Positions 43,436 through 52,813 of a DNA stretch of 64,000 nucleotides are shown piece by piece; positions within the stretch are counted from its first letter, which is position 1; every line of letters starts with the position of its first letter. The stretch lies in contig SUUN01000002.1 of NCBI GenBank assembly GCA_015062495.1, forward strand, positions 306,383-370,382. Direction: 5' to 3'. The DNA is from Alphaproteobacteria bacterium (GTDB taxonomy: Bacteria > Pseudomonadota > Alphaproteobacteria > Rs-D84). The notes under the pieces are model-generated. The model searched no databases, was not told where the DNA came from, and saw only the letters and a list, made by a program, of their open reading frames with translations. The translations under genes were made by a program, and so were the position numbers.

Positions 43436-44477
43436 ATTCTTGGACTTCTGCCACTGGCTGTTCAACCGGTTCTGGTTGTGCCGGGGTATTCAGTTCTGCA
43501 ATCAATGTCTGCATTCTGTCAGCGGTTTCACTGTCATTCAATGCAACTGCAATCGTATACGATGATTCCAGATCTGTGCGTGCCGCATCAACATTACCCA
43601 GGTTCAGGTTTAACGCCGCAGACTTTTCAAAATAGTTCATTGCACGACTGGACAACGATTCGCGTTCTTCCATTGTTGGTGCGCCCTGAATTTGTTCAGA
43701 AATCACACGAATGGCTGATGAATAATCGTTAATCGCATCTGCATAATTGCCCAGTGCAGTATATGCTTCGGCACGTTCTGCGTATACAGTTGGGTTAACT
43801 GTGCCTTCTGGTCGTGCTAGGGAATTTGTATAGTCTGCAATCGCGCCCTGCCAATTTTTCATCCACAGATTCAATTGGCCACGTTTTGCATACAAATCGC
43901 GCATCTGTAAAGCTGGACTTGGTTTTGAAGTATTGGCGGCCAACGCATTGTTAATATCATTCAGCGCTGCGCCGTAATCTTCCAGGCGTGTGTTCAGCAA
44001 TGAACGGTCATAATACGCAACTGCGTTCGCAGGATCTTTTGTTAATGCTGCGTTAAAGTCGGCCAATGCACTGCGATAATCGCCCGATTGCATATATGCT
44101 TCGCCACGCAGGATATATGTATCAACCGATGCAGCGCCTGCATCAATTGCTGCGCTTAAATCTGCAATTGCCGCATCCAATTGGCCAGCCAACAATTTTG
44201 TTTTGCCACTTTCATAGAAATCACCCGCCTGCAACAATGCTTCTTCGGTGATTTCAACCTGTTGTACTTTTGGTTGATCGGTATGTGCGCGCCCCAGAAT
44301 ATAGAAAGTTGCCGCAATAAAGAACAAAATAATAAACCAATAAACATAAATCGACAAAGACCATGGATTAAAACATGGTTTTGCTTTATCCGATTTGATT
44401 GTCGGCTTTGACGCCACAGGGCGCACTTTCTGGACATTTTTCTTGGCTGCTAATTTTTTTTCAGGTGTTTTTTTCAT
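43434..44477 (-). CDS. Membrane-anchored TPR protein
   Basis: A 347-residue protein with a Lys-rich cytoplasmic start, one transmembrane helix (about residues 43-62) and a periplasmic row of about six TPR motifs (AGDFYESGKTKLLAGQLDAAIADLSAAI, then AYMQSGDYRSALADFNAALTKDP and so on) up to residue 325. The tail is Pro/Glu/Val-rich. TPR rows bind other proteins; the partner is unknown. It is the third gene of a minus-strand run behind rsmE and the pseudouridine synthase, with a GGAAGGGAGA ribosome site. Confidence 0.8.
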   Translation of the reverse strand: MKKTPEKKLAAKKNVQKVRPVASKPTIKSDKAKPCFNPWSLSIYVYWFIILFFIAATFYILGRAHTDQPKVQQVEITEEALLQAGDFYESGKTKLLAGQLDAAIADLSAAIDAGAASVDTYILRGEAYMQSGDYRSALADFNAALTKDPANAVAYYDRSLLNTRLEDYGAALNDINNALAANTSKPSPALQMRDLYAKRGQLNLWMKNWQGAIADYTNSLARPEGTVNPTVYAERAEAYTALGNYADAINDYSSAIRVISEQIQGAPTMEERESLSSRAMNYFEKSAALNLNLGNVDAARTDLESSYTIAVALNDSETADRMQTLIAELNTPAQPEPVEQPVAEVQE

Positions 44478-44505
44478 TTAAATCTCCCTTCCTTTTAATG
44501 GAATA

Positions 44506-45204
44506 TTAGAGAGATTTTTTAATCACGTCAATTGTTTTCTGCGAAATCTTTTGAATTTTTCCAACTGGTAATTTCCCCAGTGTGATTTTACCATATGAAA
44601 TGCGGTGTAATTTGCGCACTGGACACCCGCACGCACGCAGTACAATTCGCACTTCGTTCTTTTTTCCTTCGGTAATTTTTACGCGTAAATTATTAGCACC
44701 AATTTCTGTGATTTCCATTGGCGCATATCTTATCCCGTCCACCACCATCCCACGTCGCGCATTATCCAGTTGTGAAAAATCAGTACTGTTTACCGTCGCA
44801 ATATACACGCGTTCAATATTTGATGATGGCAATGTTAATTTGCGCGCCAAATCCCCATCGTTGGTCAGTAACAACAGTCCCGTCGTCTTGTAATCCAGCC
44901 GCCCAACATATTTCAAATTTTTATATTCGTCCGCCAAACAATCGTAAATTGTTTTACGACCACGTGTGTCGCGTGTTGTTGTCATGGTGTTGATTGGTTT
45001 GTGGAACATGTACAGTTCTGTATCCACACGCGATGAAATTTTTTTGCCATCAATTTCAACTGTGTCATTATCGCCAACAAAGTTCACAGGACTGTTGATT
45101 ATCGTGCCATTTATGCTGACGCGACCGGTGGCAATTAATTCTTCGGCGGCGCGTCGCGATGCCACGCCCGAATCAGCAATAAATTTCGCAACACGTACAC
45201 CCAT
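44506..45204 (-). CDS. rRNA pseudouridine synthase, RsuA/RluB family
   Basis: A 232-residue synthase with an N-terminal S4 RNA-binding domain (VAKFIADSGVASRRAAEELIATGRV) and a catalytic domain with GRLDYKTTGLLLLTNDGDLARKL, where the Asp attacks uridine. It converts one uridine in rRNA to pseudouridine; whether the target is 16S (RsuA) or 23S (RluB/E/F) is open. RNA end motif KKNEVRIVLRACGCPVRKLHRI is conserved. It starts three bases after the rsmE stop. Confidence 0.92.
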   Translation of the reverse strand: MGVRVAKFIADSGVASRRAAEELIATGRVSINGTIINSPVNFVGDNDTVEIDGKKISSRVDTELYMFHKPINTMTTTRDTRGRKTIYDCLADEYKNLKYVGRLDYKTTGLLLLTNDGDLARKLTLPSSNIERVYIATVNSTDFSQLDNARRGMVVDGIRYAPMEITEIGANNLRVKITEGKKNEVRIVLRACGCPVRKLHRISYGKITLGKLPVGKIQKISQKTIDVIKKSL

Positions 45205-45207
45205 TGA

Positions 45208-45864
45208 TTAACCTGCTATTTTTGCGACCGCAATCGCCGCTGCCAATTCTGCCCGCAATATTGTTTTGCCCAGTGACACGCCACGTGCCCCCGCTGCATC
45301 CAGTGCTGCAAATTCATTGTCTGAAAATCCACCCTCTGGACCAACTAATATTGATTTAATATTTCTTGCCATGCAATCCGATTCTTTTCCATGTGCGGCA
45401 CGTTCGTCTGCGAACACAACATTCGATAAAGCCAAATCGGAAAATTTAATCGGGTTCAGAATCTGTGGCACACTGTTGCGATTTGATTGTTCGGCGGCCT
45501 CAATCACTATTTTTCGCATCCGTTCCCAGTTAATGTGATGGGCGGTTGTGCGGTCTGTGATAACCGGCTGAAATTTCGCCACGCCCAATTGTGTTGCCAT
45601 ATTTAATAAATCGTCTGTCCGCTTAATCGGCGCAAACATCAGTGTAATATCACTTGATGGGTCGCTGTGTTCAGTTTTGTCACCAATAATCAGAAATTTA
45701 TTATCGTCACTTAGCCGTGCGGTATATTCACTACCGTCACCAAACGCCAGACAATCGCATGTCCGCATAACGCGCACCAGATAGTGCGCCACATCCCGTG
45801 TCACAGGTATCGATTGTCCCGGGGTAACATCAGTTCCAACAAAGATACGTGGAATATTTTTCAT
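45208..45864 (-). CDS. rsmE: 16S rRNA m3U1498 methyltransferase RsmE
   Basis: SPOUT methyltransferase that methylates U1498 of 16S rRNA. The 218-residue protein shows the N-terminal PUA-like part (RIFVGTDV, HYLVRVMR) and the C-terminal knot: FAPIKRTDDLLNMATQLGVAKFQPV, SNRNSVPQI, and SILVGPEGGFSDNEFAAL for SAM binding, then LGKTILRAELAAAIAVA. The frame is open from a TTG at 45891, but the ATG at 45864 gives the normal N-terminus for the family, so I use it. Confidence 0.93.
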   Translation of the reverse strand: MKNIPRIFVGTDVTPGQSIPVTRDVAHYLVRVMRTCDCLAFGDGSEYTARLSDDNKFLIIGDKTEHSDPSSDITLMFAPIKRTDDLLNMATQLGVAKFQPVITDRTTAHHINWERMRKIVIEAAEQSNRNSVPQILNPIKFSDLALSNVVFADERAAHGKESDCMARNIKSILVGPEGGFSDNEFAALDAAGARGVSLGKTILRAELAAAIAVAKIAG

Positions 45865-45905
45865 ATTTTTTACAATTCCGTATTTTTTCAAGGTTATTTT
45901 TCTGA

Positions 45906-45911
45906 TATAAT
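45906..45911 (+). promoter_or_regulatory. Extended -10 promoter placing virD4-like mRNA start at or next to ATG
   Basis: TGA-TATAAT (extended -10, 45903-45911) ends nine bases before the ATG at 45921. The expected start point is at or within a few bases of the ATG, which gives a leaderless or nearly leaderless mRNA. No ribosome site is seen. Confidence 0.5.
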
Positions 45912-45920
45912 ATTAACACT

Positions 45921-48170
45921 ATGGCAGTGAAATTCAACATTTTATCCGCATCTGGCAAGGGCAAAGGCCTGAACATATTCCGATCGTCCGCGTACAAGGA
46001 ATTTGACCAAAACGGCGTTGCACGCGAATTTTGGTCGATACGCTGGGCGATAATTATCTGGATTATTGCGGCGATAATGGTTGCGGCATCTTTCCCGATT
46101 GAACACATCTGGCGGTATGGTTGGTCGCCGGCATCCCAACATTGGCTGTCGATTTATTTGGGTAATTTGTGGTCATCGGCGGGGTTGTCGGTGTTGGCGG
46201 AAATCCCCGCATGGATTGGGCGGTGTGTGATGCGCCCTGATATTGAATGCATTACGCCACTGTTGCCGATTATTGGTTATTATTTTCTGTCTGATTCAAC
46301 AATGACGGACGAATTTAACCCACACAGCAAGGATAAGTTCGACGAAAAAACATCACGCAAAGCAACCGCCGACGATATCAAAAAAATGGGCCAGGATTAT
46401 AAAAACAAAGAAGGCCTGTTCAAGGGATTCATGATGGTATTGGGATATTTCAAGAACAAGCCATTGATGTTTGATGAACCTTTGTCCGCCCTGTGCGTTG
46501 CGCCCCCGGGGACCGGTAAAACCGCCGGTGTTGTTATTCCGACAATTTTGGACTGTGACAATGTGTCTATGATTATTAACGACCCAAAACCTGAATTGAA
46601 ACAAAAGACATCAGCGTATCGTTCGACTGTGGGCCCCGTGTTCATCATGAACTGGGCGGGCCAGGACGACCCTGCACGCGGCATTTACTATCCTTCATGG
46701 AATCCATTGTCGCCGGGTCATGTGCCGTTTAATGTCGAAGAACGCGACCTGTATGTCGATTCAATTGCGAATACACTGATTCCAGACCGTTCATCGTCGT
46801 CGGCCGACCCGCACTGGACGATTACAGGGCGCGCAGCACTGACTGGCTTTATTCAGTATATTATTTCCAAGGTTGAACGGGCCAAGGCTGATGACTATTT
46901 CTATGCCCGTATATCAAACGGGACATTCAATGCCGAAGATGCCGCCGTTCTGTCGGATTATTATCTGTCTATGTCGTCCGATCCCAATGCATATGCGGCG
47001 CACGCACTGTTGCAACGCGGCGAATTAAACGCAATGAACTATGTGCATGTTGGCACATGGGAACACATACCCGACGCATGGCGTGGACGCGAGGCATCGT
47101 TATCTATGATTCTGGATTGGCTGAATGCGTCACAAATCGCCATTGCCGAAGATATCGAAAACCGTCGCCGCCAGGGTGACCAGATGGTAATGATGGCTGA
47201 CCCGACCAAAGACATGTTTATGAAGGCTGTGGACGAAGCGCGTCGCTATGCCTATTCCCACCGCGCGATTCAAGAATTAACGCAATTGGCCAGCACCCCG
47301 GACAAGGAACGCGGGTCAATCATGTCAACGGCACTGTCTGGATTGAATATATTCCGTAATGCCGCCGTGCGTAATCGTACCAGCCATTCGGACTTTCACT
47401 TTTCCGACCTGCGCGGTATGGTTGATCCCCGCGATGGCAAGGTTAAGCCGGTATCTGTATACCTGTCAATCAATATGGTTGATGCCCAGGCACTGAACCC
47501 GATTACCGCAATATTTATTGAATTGATGTCAAATTTCTTGTTGGCGAACGCACCGGGTCAAATGCGTAATGGTGCGGAACTGGGGCCGTATCCGGTACTG
47601 TTTGTAATGGACGAAATGCCAAAAATGCAAAAATTGCAGGCCGTTATCCAGGGGCCCGACCTTGGGCGTGGCCAGAAAATTTCATACCTGATTATCGGCC
47701 AAGATTTACATCAAATCGCGGAAAAGTATGGCCCTGATGCCGAGGCTACAATCATATCCACAACCGCTGCGAAAATTGTTATGCGCCAAAATGACCCAGA
47801 TACCGCCGATCGTTTCTCGAAAATGATGGGGTATAAAATGAAAAAGAAAACGGTCAAAGGTCCCGACGGCAAGGATAAAGAAGAAACAACCGAAGAATTG
47901 CTGTTCACGCCAATGGATATCATGAAATTGCCCGAGGGCAAGCAACTGGTTATCATCCAGGGCCATTACAATCGCCCAATTGAAGCGGACCAAGAAAGAT
48001 ATTTTCTTGAAAAGACCGAGGTTCAAAAGAAACTTGCGGCCAAGGTTAAAATGGGTGAATGTGCGCCATTACCAGAATTTTTGGTGCCGTCGCATCATCG
48101 TGCATTGGGGTACACGGGCGCGCCACGCATATACGACCCAATGACCAAGAAAATCAAGGAATTAGCATAG
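45921..48170 (+). CDS. Type IV secretion coupling ATPase, VirD4/TraG family
   Basis: A 749-residue T4CP. Two or three transmembrane helices lie in the first 125 residues. The ATPase has Walker A APPGTGKTAG (Lys200), INDPKPELKQKTS, and Walker B VLFVMDEMPKM near residue 560, followed by GRGQKISYLIIGQDLHQI. T4CPs sit at the inner membrane and hand DNA or protein substrates to a type IV secretion channel. No relaxase and no other VirB gene is in the window, so it is an orphan here. It resembles the chromosomal VirD4 found in rickettsia-like and gut alphaproteobacteria. Protein export is therefore more likely than conjugation, an inference. Confidence 0.9.
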   Translation: MAVKFNILSASGKGKGLNIFRSSAYKEFDQNGVAREFWSIRWAIIIWIIAAIMVAASFPIEHIWRYGWSPASQHWLSIYLGNLWSSAGLSVLAEIPAWIGRCVMRPDIECITPLLPIIGYYFLSDSTMTDEFNPHSKDKFDEKTSRKATADDIKKMGQDYKNKEGLFKGFMMVLGYFKNKPLMFDEPLSALCVAPPGTGKTAGVVIPTILDCDNVSMIINDPKPELKQKTSAYRSTVGPVFIMNWAGQDDPARGIYYPSWNPLSPGHVPFNVEERDLYVDSIANTLIPDRSSSSADPHWTITGRAALTGFIQYIISKVERAKADDYFYARISNGTFNAEDAAVLSDYYLSMSSDPNAYAAHALLQRGELNAMNYVHVGTWEHIPDAWRGREASLSMILDWLNASQIAIAEDIENRRRQGDQMVMMADPTKDMFMKAVDEARRYAYSHRAIQELTQLASTPDKERGSIMSTALSGLNIFRNAAVRNRTSHSDFHFSDLRGMVDPRDGKVKPVSVYLSINMVDAQALNPITAIFIELMSNFLLANAPGQMRNGAELGPYPVLFVMDEMPKMQKLQAVIQGPDLGRGQKISYLIIGQDLHQIAEKYGPDAEATIISTTAAKIVMRQNDPDTADRFSKMMGYKMKKKTVKGPDGKDKEETTEELLFTPMDIMKLPEGKQLVIIQGHYNRPIEADQERYFLEKTEVQKKLAAKVKMGECAPLPEFLVPSHHRALGYTGAPRIYDPMTKKIKELA

Positions 48171-48172
48171 TA

Positions 48173-48199
48173 AAAATCCCGCCACCGCGGGATTTTTTT
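48173..48199. terminator. Bidirectional intrinsic terminator
   Basis: The stem ATCCCGC/GCGGGAT with loop CACC has flanking A and T runs, between convergent genes. Confidence 0.8.
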
Positions 48200-48881
48200 A
48201 TCGTGCCGGCGCAATGCGCAATTCAACCCGCCGATTGGTTAACCGTCCGATGTCGTCCTGGCCGGCGATGGGGCGCGCAGACCCCCGTCCAACAATAAAC
48301 ATGCGGTTTGGGTTTATTCCATGTTCTGCAAAATAAACGCCAACACGCTGTGCCATATCCAACGACAGTGCCCGCGCCGCATTTGCGTCGCGCATGGCAT
48401 CTGTATAACCTGCGATTTCAATAAATGTCGCATTATATTTTTTCAAAATCTGTGTAATCGTTTTCAGTGTATCGTCACCCGTCGCAGAAATATCCGCCAC
48501 GTTCAGTTCCATAATTGCATCCCGCACCAGTATTACCACAACATCTGTTCCGGCCCGCTGAACTGAAATTCCCGGTTTGCGCAATGCATCGTACAGTGCA
48601 TATTCCAGTTTTTCCATATATTGGGTTGCGATAATATTATCGTTTGTTGCCTTGTCGCCATAATCCAGTTTGCTAGATGCATCCACCGCATCCCCAACCA
48701 ACTTCCCGCCTGCGCCCAGATATACGGGTCGTTTTGCGACGCGACTCATTTCGGTCATATCTGTAAAACTTGCGCCACTCAGATATGCTGGCCATGTTTG
48801 ACGACTGGGGCTGCTGTACGGGGTGCATGCGCACATCGCCCCCAATAAACAAGTTGATAAAACAATATTTTTTATTTGCAT
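48198..48881 (-). CDS. OmpA-family lipoprotein
   Basis: A 227-residue protein with a lipobox-like ending of the signal peptide (LLGAMCAC, Cys19 probable) and a C-terminal OmpA/Pal peptidoglycan-binding domain (about residues 110-225: IMELNVADISATGDDTLKTI, IEIAGYTDAMRDANAARALSLDMAQRV, GRGSARPIAGQDDIGRLTNRRVEL). The last block holds the Asp and Arg that bind diaminopimelate in Pal. It probably tethers the outer membrane to peptidoglycan. Its ATG abuts the stop of the pseudopilin gene, so the two are cotranslated and both cotranscribed with dnaX. Confidence 0.85.
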   Translation of the reverse strand: MQIKNIVLSTCLLGAMCACTPYSSPSRQTWPAYLSGASFTDMTEMSRVAKRPVYLGAGGKLVGDAVDASSKLDYGDKATNDNIIATQYMEKLEYALYDALRKPGISVQRAGTDVVVILVRDAIMELNVADISATGDDTLKTITQILKKYNATFIEIAGYTDAMRDANAARALSLDMAQRVGVYFAEHGINPNRMFIVGRGSARPIAGQDDIGRLTNRRVELRIAPAR

Positions 48882-49340
48882 TTATTCCACGATAAAAGAA
48901 ATCTGGTTTGTGTCGGAATCGAAACAGTTTTCAGTCATTCCTGTTTCAAATCCATTCACCAAAATCGATTTTGCCCACTGTGGCTTAGACGTGGCAAAGT
49001 AATCGCATTCGCCCGTTGTCAAATCGACCAGGTTAATTGAAAATGATTTGCCGTCCGCACTGCTGACCACTGACCAACCGTCGCCGCCAATCGGTGCTTT
49101 TTCAGATTGTAATGCGCCCGCCTTAATCAGATAGTCCACCGATACGCCTTCGTACGTGCCGCGCATTTCCAATAACAGTTTTGTATCCTGGGCAATTTGT
49201 TCCAATTCGGCATCGGCGATTGCGCGCGCCTGATTCCTGCGCAGCATATTGTACACACCCAACGCAGAAACCGTCATCAGACCGGCGATTGCCATTACAC
49301 CAATAACTTCGATTAATGATCGTCCTGATTGTTGATTCAT
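48882..49340 (-). CDS. Pseudopilin-like protein (prepilin N-terminus)
   Basis: A 152-residue protein whose first 35 residues form a prepilin signal: basic start, G-R-S-L-I-E-V (Glu at +5), then the hydrophobic helix IGVMAIAGLMTVSALGVYNML. The globular part holds Cys107 and Cys134, which can close a disulfide, a common feature at the C-terminus of minor pilins. It would be cleaved by a prepilin peptidase and act in a type IV pilus or type II secretion machine. It overlaps the dnaX stop by one base (TAATG), an uncommon partner for a pilin. Confidence 0.8.
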   Translation of the reverse strand: MNQQSGRSLIEVIGVMAIAGLMTVSALGVYNMLRRNQARAIADAELEQIAQDTKLLLEMRGTYEGVSVDYLIKAGALQSEKAPIGGDGWSVVSSADGKSFSINLVDLTTGECDYFATSKPQWAKSILVNGFETGMTENCFDSDTNQISFIVE

Positions 49341-50908
49341 TATTTTACTCCTACTATTTCTGCGTCTGCGAACAAATCCATTGCACTGGCGACCAATGGG
49401 TCTGCAACCAATTCTTCGTGTTGTTGTTCATTCATTGTGTGTGTGTGAACTGATTCCATTTCGCGTTCCAGTTGCCATTGTTTACCGGTTTTGTCATTCA
49501 GCCATACGGCTAATTTATGTGCGAAATCCCCGTCCCCCTTGCGGTCAAAGTATTTAATCTTTCCATCTGCAAATTCTGAAATTTCGATATTGGAACTATA
49601 ATAAGAATACAGCAATATTTCCTTGGATTCCTGCAGTGCGTGCGCCAATTCATTTGCATTTGTTATAACGCACGCCTGGGGTGTTTTTGGTGCTGTGTCT
49701 GCTGCGGGTTGTGCCGCCATACGGTCTGCAAATATATTTTTTACATCGCGTGTCTTTTGTGCAGATTCTTGCTGTTTAATAATTTCTGGTACACTTGGCA
49801 TATCTGCAATATGCATAATCCGAACAATTAACATGTCAAAGCACTGTTTTTGATTACCGGCGGCCTGCATTTCTGGTACGGCCGCAACCATAACCTGCCA
49901 TATACGGGACAGGGTGTTCAGTGTAATACGCCCATTCAGGTTTTGAATCTGTTCGCGTTGATCGGCGGTGTACGGTGAATTTGTCACATCCCCTGCGTGC
50001 AGGGCCGGGTGCATACGTGTCGCCCAATGTGTCCACTCCATCATATCAGTCAACAGCATTGATAAATCTGCGCCGTTGTTGTAAATCGCGTCAACTTTAT
50101 CCAGTGCGGCGGCCGTATCGCCGGACAAAACTGTTTTCATAAAGTCAACAACCACCCCGCGGTCTGCGCGTTTCAGCATATCCAACACAGACGCTTCGTC
50201 CACGTGTCCACCGGTTTGTGCGATTGCCTGGTCCAGTAATGACAGCCCGTCACGCACCGAACCGTCTGCTGCACGTGCCAACAATTCGTTTGCGCCGTCG
50301 CTCAGTTCAATATTTTCCTGATTTGCAATCCACGCAAAGTGCTTTTTCAGTGTGTCCACCGGTACGCGTACCAAATCAAAACGTTGACAGCGTGATAAAA
50401 TCGTAACCGGCACTTTTCTTATTTCTGTGGTTGCTAAAATAAAGATAACATGTGCGGGTGGTTCTTCCAGTGTTTTAAGCAATGCATTAAACGCCGATGT
50501 CGACAGCATATGAACTTCGTCGATTATATACACGCGATATCGTCCATTTGTTGGGCGATACTGTGCCCCGTCCAGTATGTCGCGCATATTATCAACACCT
50601 GTATGTGATGCTGCGTCAATTTCCATAACGTCAATATGTTGTCCTGCCGCAATCGCGCGACAGTTTTCGCACGTCCCACATGGTGTGGCGGTCGCCCCAT
50701 CTGACGACAGACAATTCAGCGCCTTGGCCAGGATTCGCGCTGTACTGGTTTTCCCAGTACCGCGAATCCCTGTAAAAATATACGCGTGTGCAATACGCGA
50801 TGTGTTAATTGCGGTTGTCAGTGTTTTTACCAACACATCCTGCCCAATAAGTGATTTGAAATCTTGACTGCGATATTTGCGCGCCAGTACGGTATAACTG
50901 TTGTCCAT
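49340..50908 (-). CDS. dnaX: DNA polymerase III subunits gamma and tau
   Basis: DnaX forms the clamp-loader core that opens the beta clamp at the replication fork. The 522-residue protein has the AAA+ Walker A GIRGTGKTS (47-55), the four-Cys zinc module with CGTCENC near residue 80, DEVHMLS Walker B, and the SRC arginine-finger motif ILSRCQRF. The C-terminal part (from about 370) is variable. In many bacteria ybaB and recR follow dnaX; here a pseudopilin and an OmpA lipoprotein follow instead. I use the ATG at 50908, which follows AAGGAAG; the frame is open to 50938. Confidence 0.95.
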   Translation of the reverse strand: MDNSYTVLARKYRSQDFKSLIGQDVLVKTLTTAINTSRIAHAYIFTGIRGTGKTSTARILAKALNCLSSDGATATPCGTCENCRAIAAGQHIDVMEIDAASHTGVDNMRDILDGAQYRPTNGRYRVYIIDEVHMLSTSAFNALLKTLEEPPAHVIFILATTEIRKVPVTILSRCQRFDLVRVPVDTLKKHFAWIANQENIELSDGANELLARAADGSVRDGLSLLDQAIAQTGGHVDEASVLDMLKRADRGVVVDFMKTVLSGDTAAALDKVDAIYNNGADLSMLLTDMMEWTHWATRMHPALHAGDVTNSPYTADQREQIQNLNGRITLNTLSRIWQVMVAAVPEMQAAGNQKQCFDMLIVRIMHIADMPSVPEIIKQQESAQKTRDVKNIFADRMAAQPAADTAPKTPQACVITNANELAHALQESKEILLYSYYSSNIEISEFADGKIKYFDRKGDGDFAHKLAVWLNDKTGKQWQLEREMESVHTHTMNEQQHEELVADPLVASAMDLFADAEIVGVK

Positions 50909-50966
50909 GCGTGTAATCTTCCTTTTGTCACCAAGCATAGCAAACCGGCATTAAATTTCAACAAAT

Positions 50967-50992
50967 AAAACGCGCCAGACGGCGCGTTTTTT
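50967..50992. terminator. Intrinsic terminator of the DUF4167-like gene
   Basis: The stem AAAACGCGCC/GGCGCGTTTT with loop AGAC can end the minus-strand gene at 50997. Confidence 0.8.
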
Positions 50993-50996
50993 GGTT

Positions 50997-51308
50997 TTAT
51001 AAATTCGTGATAAAATCGGGGAATGGTGATTCCTCTTCGTCGGCTGATTCTGTGGACTCGCTTGCCTGTGCTTCTTCGGCTGCGGCGACTGCTGCGGCTT
51101 TTTCCTTGGGGTCGCGCGTAGAATCAATTTTTCCCTGTTCTGTATTTACCATTCGGCCATAGTGTTCAGCCGTCTGTAACAGGCGTTCGCGTTCAATTTC
51201 ATCGGCGGTTTGACGTGCCAGGTCAATATACTGTTTGCGTTTCTGACGCCATTTATGACAGCGTTGAATCATCTGTCCGACATTGGATTGATTTTTTTTA
51301 TTTTGCAT
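50997..51308 (-). CDS. DUF4167-like protein
   Basis: A 103-residue protein with a charged helical core (QRCHKWRQKRKQYIDLARQTADEIERERLLQTAEHYGRMV, residues about 15-55). The spacing Y-x-x-LAR-x-A-x8-R/ER-x-x-LQxAEHY-x-R resembles DUF4167, a family typical of alphaproteobacteria and of unknown function. The tail is acidic (residues 75-98). The similarity is divergent but the AEHY-x-R core is clear. It supports an alphaproteobacterial origin. Confidence 0.65.
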   Translation of the reverse strand: MQNKKNQSNVGQMIQRCHKWRQKRKQYIDLARQTADEIERERLLQTAEHYGRMVNTEQGKIDSTRDPKEKAAAVAAAEEAQASESTESADEEESPFPDFITNL

Positions 51309-51457
51309 ATCTTTTCTTTTTAAATACAGGAAATACCCTTAATAACAACAAACCATATGTTGTTATGACTTACGACGTAAATATTAAATCAACTGAAAAG
51401 CGATTGCAATAATTTTTTTATATTGCTATCCTGACCAACGTAGGAGGGGGCAAAACC

Positions 51458-52813
51458 TTGTATTCTGAACGTGGAAATTTTTTGCTTCAAGCCCTGTTGG
51501 CGGTGGGGCTGATTTTTGCGTTCATACCATTTATGTCGCGCCAGATGGCGGGGCGTGACACCGACGCGCGTATGTACGCCACCACGCGCCAGGTTGATAT
51601 TGCCCAAACGGCCGCCCGCATATTTATTCGCGAAAATGCGCGCGATATTCCATACGAAACAACGGTTGTGTCCGGAAATGATTTTGGCGATATGCTTGAA
51701 CCATATGGGTTGCCACTGGGGTTTGTGCCGCGTACCGCCCTGGGCCAGGATATATCCTTGGTCTTGCACAAAACGCCATTTGCAGTGTCTGCGTACCTGG
51801 AATTGACGGGTGGCGATTTGTCCGGTGTTCAACGTGCAGAATTGGTTCGGCGCATTGGTTTTTATGCGTCCGATGTTGAAAACAATGTACGTGTTGGTAT
51901 TGAATTGGCGGATATTTATTCAGACATTGTCCGACGGAACGAACCGAATCTGGAATCCAGTGGTTTTCTGGCGGATTTGGATATGGGTGGTTTTGTCTTT
52001 AATAATGCAGGAAACCTGTTTGCTGTGCGTGGTGAATTTGACAGTGCCCAGTTTGATACATTAACTGTTTCGGGAATTGAATCCGGGAAAAAAATCCGCA
52101 ATAACATTCGTGATTTGTTTGCGCCCAAAACCATATTTCAAAGCAAGACCGGCGAATCGGCATTAACATTAACGCGTGGCACATTATTTGCGGACAGTGT
52201 TGATACCAAAACAATTTCCATGTTTGGTGATACCGGCAATTTTATTGCCCGTAACGCATCTGTTTATGAATTGGCCATGACGGCGGGACATACATCGTTC
52301 ACAGGGGCGGGCAATTGGAATGTTCGCGGCAATGTGGTGTCAAATAATATCAATTTCACGGTCGAACGTTTGGATATTTCGTCTTACCTTAATACCACCC
52401 GCGGCCAAGATGTGTTTATTGACGCAGATACGCTGACGTACAACAGTAAATCTGGGATTGAGGTTGGAACACTCTATACCTCGAACATAACGCTGCGTGA
52501 TCAGACTTCGAACGCCTTAAACAATGGTGCGTCTGGTTCTGTATTGATTGATATTCGTCCCAGTGGCACAACACTGTTGCCAGATGTGTGGGTGTCGAAC
52601 ATAAACAATGACGCGTTCGAAATAATTTCAGATGCCGCCATTGATGATGGCAAAACGGAAAACTGTGCATCGATTATCAAGGAATTCGAAGGTGTGTATA
52701 ACAAACAATCGTTATCCCAGTATTTGATTTGTCAGTATGTATATTGGCAACGTCTGGAAAAAAGAATTGATATCAAACAATGTTTAATGGCGGGACGCAG
52801 TGACTGTATTTAA
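51458..52813 (+). CDS. PilV-like giant pseudopilin, copy 1
   Basis: A 451-residue protein with a prepilin-like N-terminus: ERGNFLLQALLAVGLIFAF, with Gln in place of the usual Glu at +5 and an unbroken hydrophobic helix. From residue 165 the sequence changes to a beta-rich repeat (ADLDMGGFVFNNAGNLFAVR...), rich in Thr, Asn, Ser and Gly, like the constant region of shufflon PilV adhesins. A disulfide-capable C-terminus (four Cys from residue 412, with CQYVYW and MAGRSDC) ends it. Start: TTG at 51458 after a very strong AGGAGGGGG. It heads three similar genes and overlaps the next by 14 bases. Confidence 0.72.
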   Translation: MYSERGNFLLQALLAVGLIFAFIPFMSRQMAGRDTDARMYATTRQVDIAQTAARIFIRENARDIPYETTVVSGNDFGDMLEPYGLPLGFVPRTALGQDISLVLHKTPFAVSAYLELTGGDLSGVQRAELVRRIGFYASDVENNVRVGIELADIYSDIVRRNEPNLESSGFLADLDMGGFVFNNAGNLFAVRGEFDSAQFDTLTVSGIESGKKIRNNIRDLFAPKTIFQSKTGESALTLTRGTLFADSVDTKTISMFGDTGNFIARNASVYELAMTAGHTSFTGAGNWNVRGNVVSNNINFTVERLDISSYLNTTRGQDVFIDADTLTYNSKSGIEVGTLYTSNITLRDQTSNALNNGASGSVLIDIRPSGTTLLPDVWVSNINNDAFEIISDAAIDDGKTENCASIIKEFEGVYNKQSLSQYLICQYVYWQRLEKRIDIKQCLMAGRSDCI

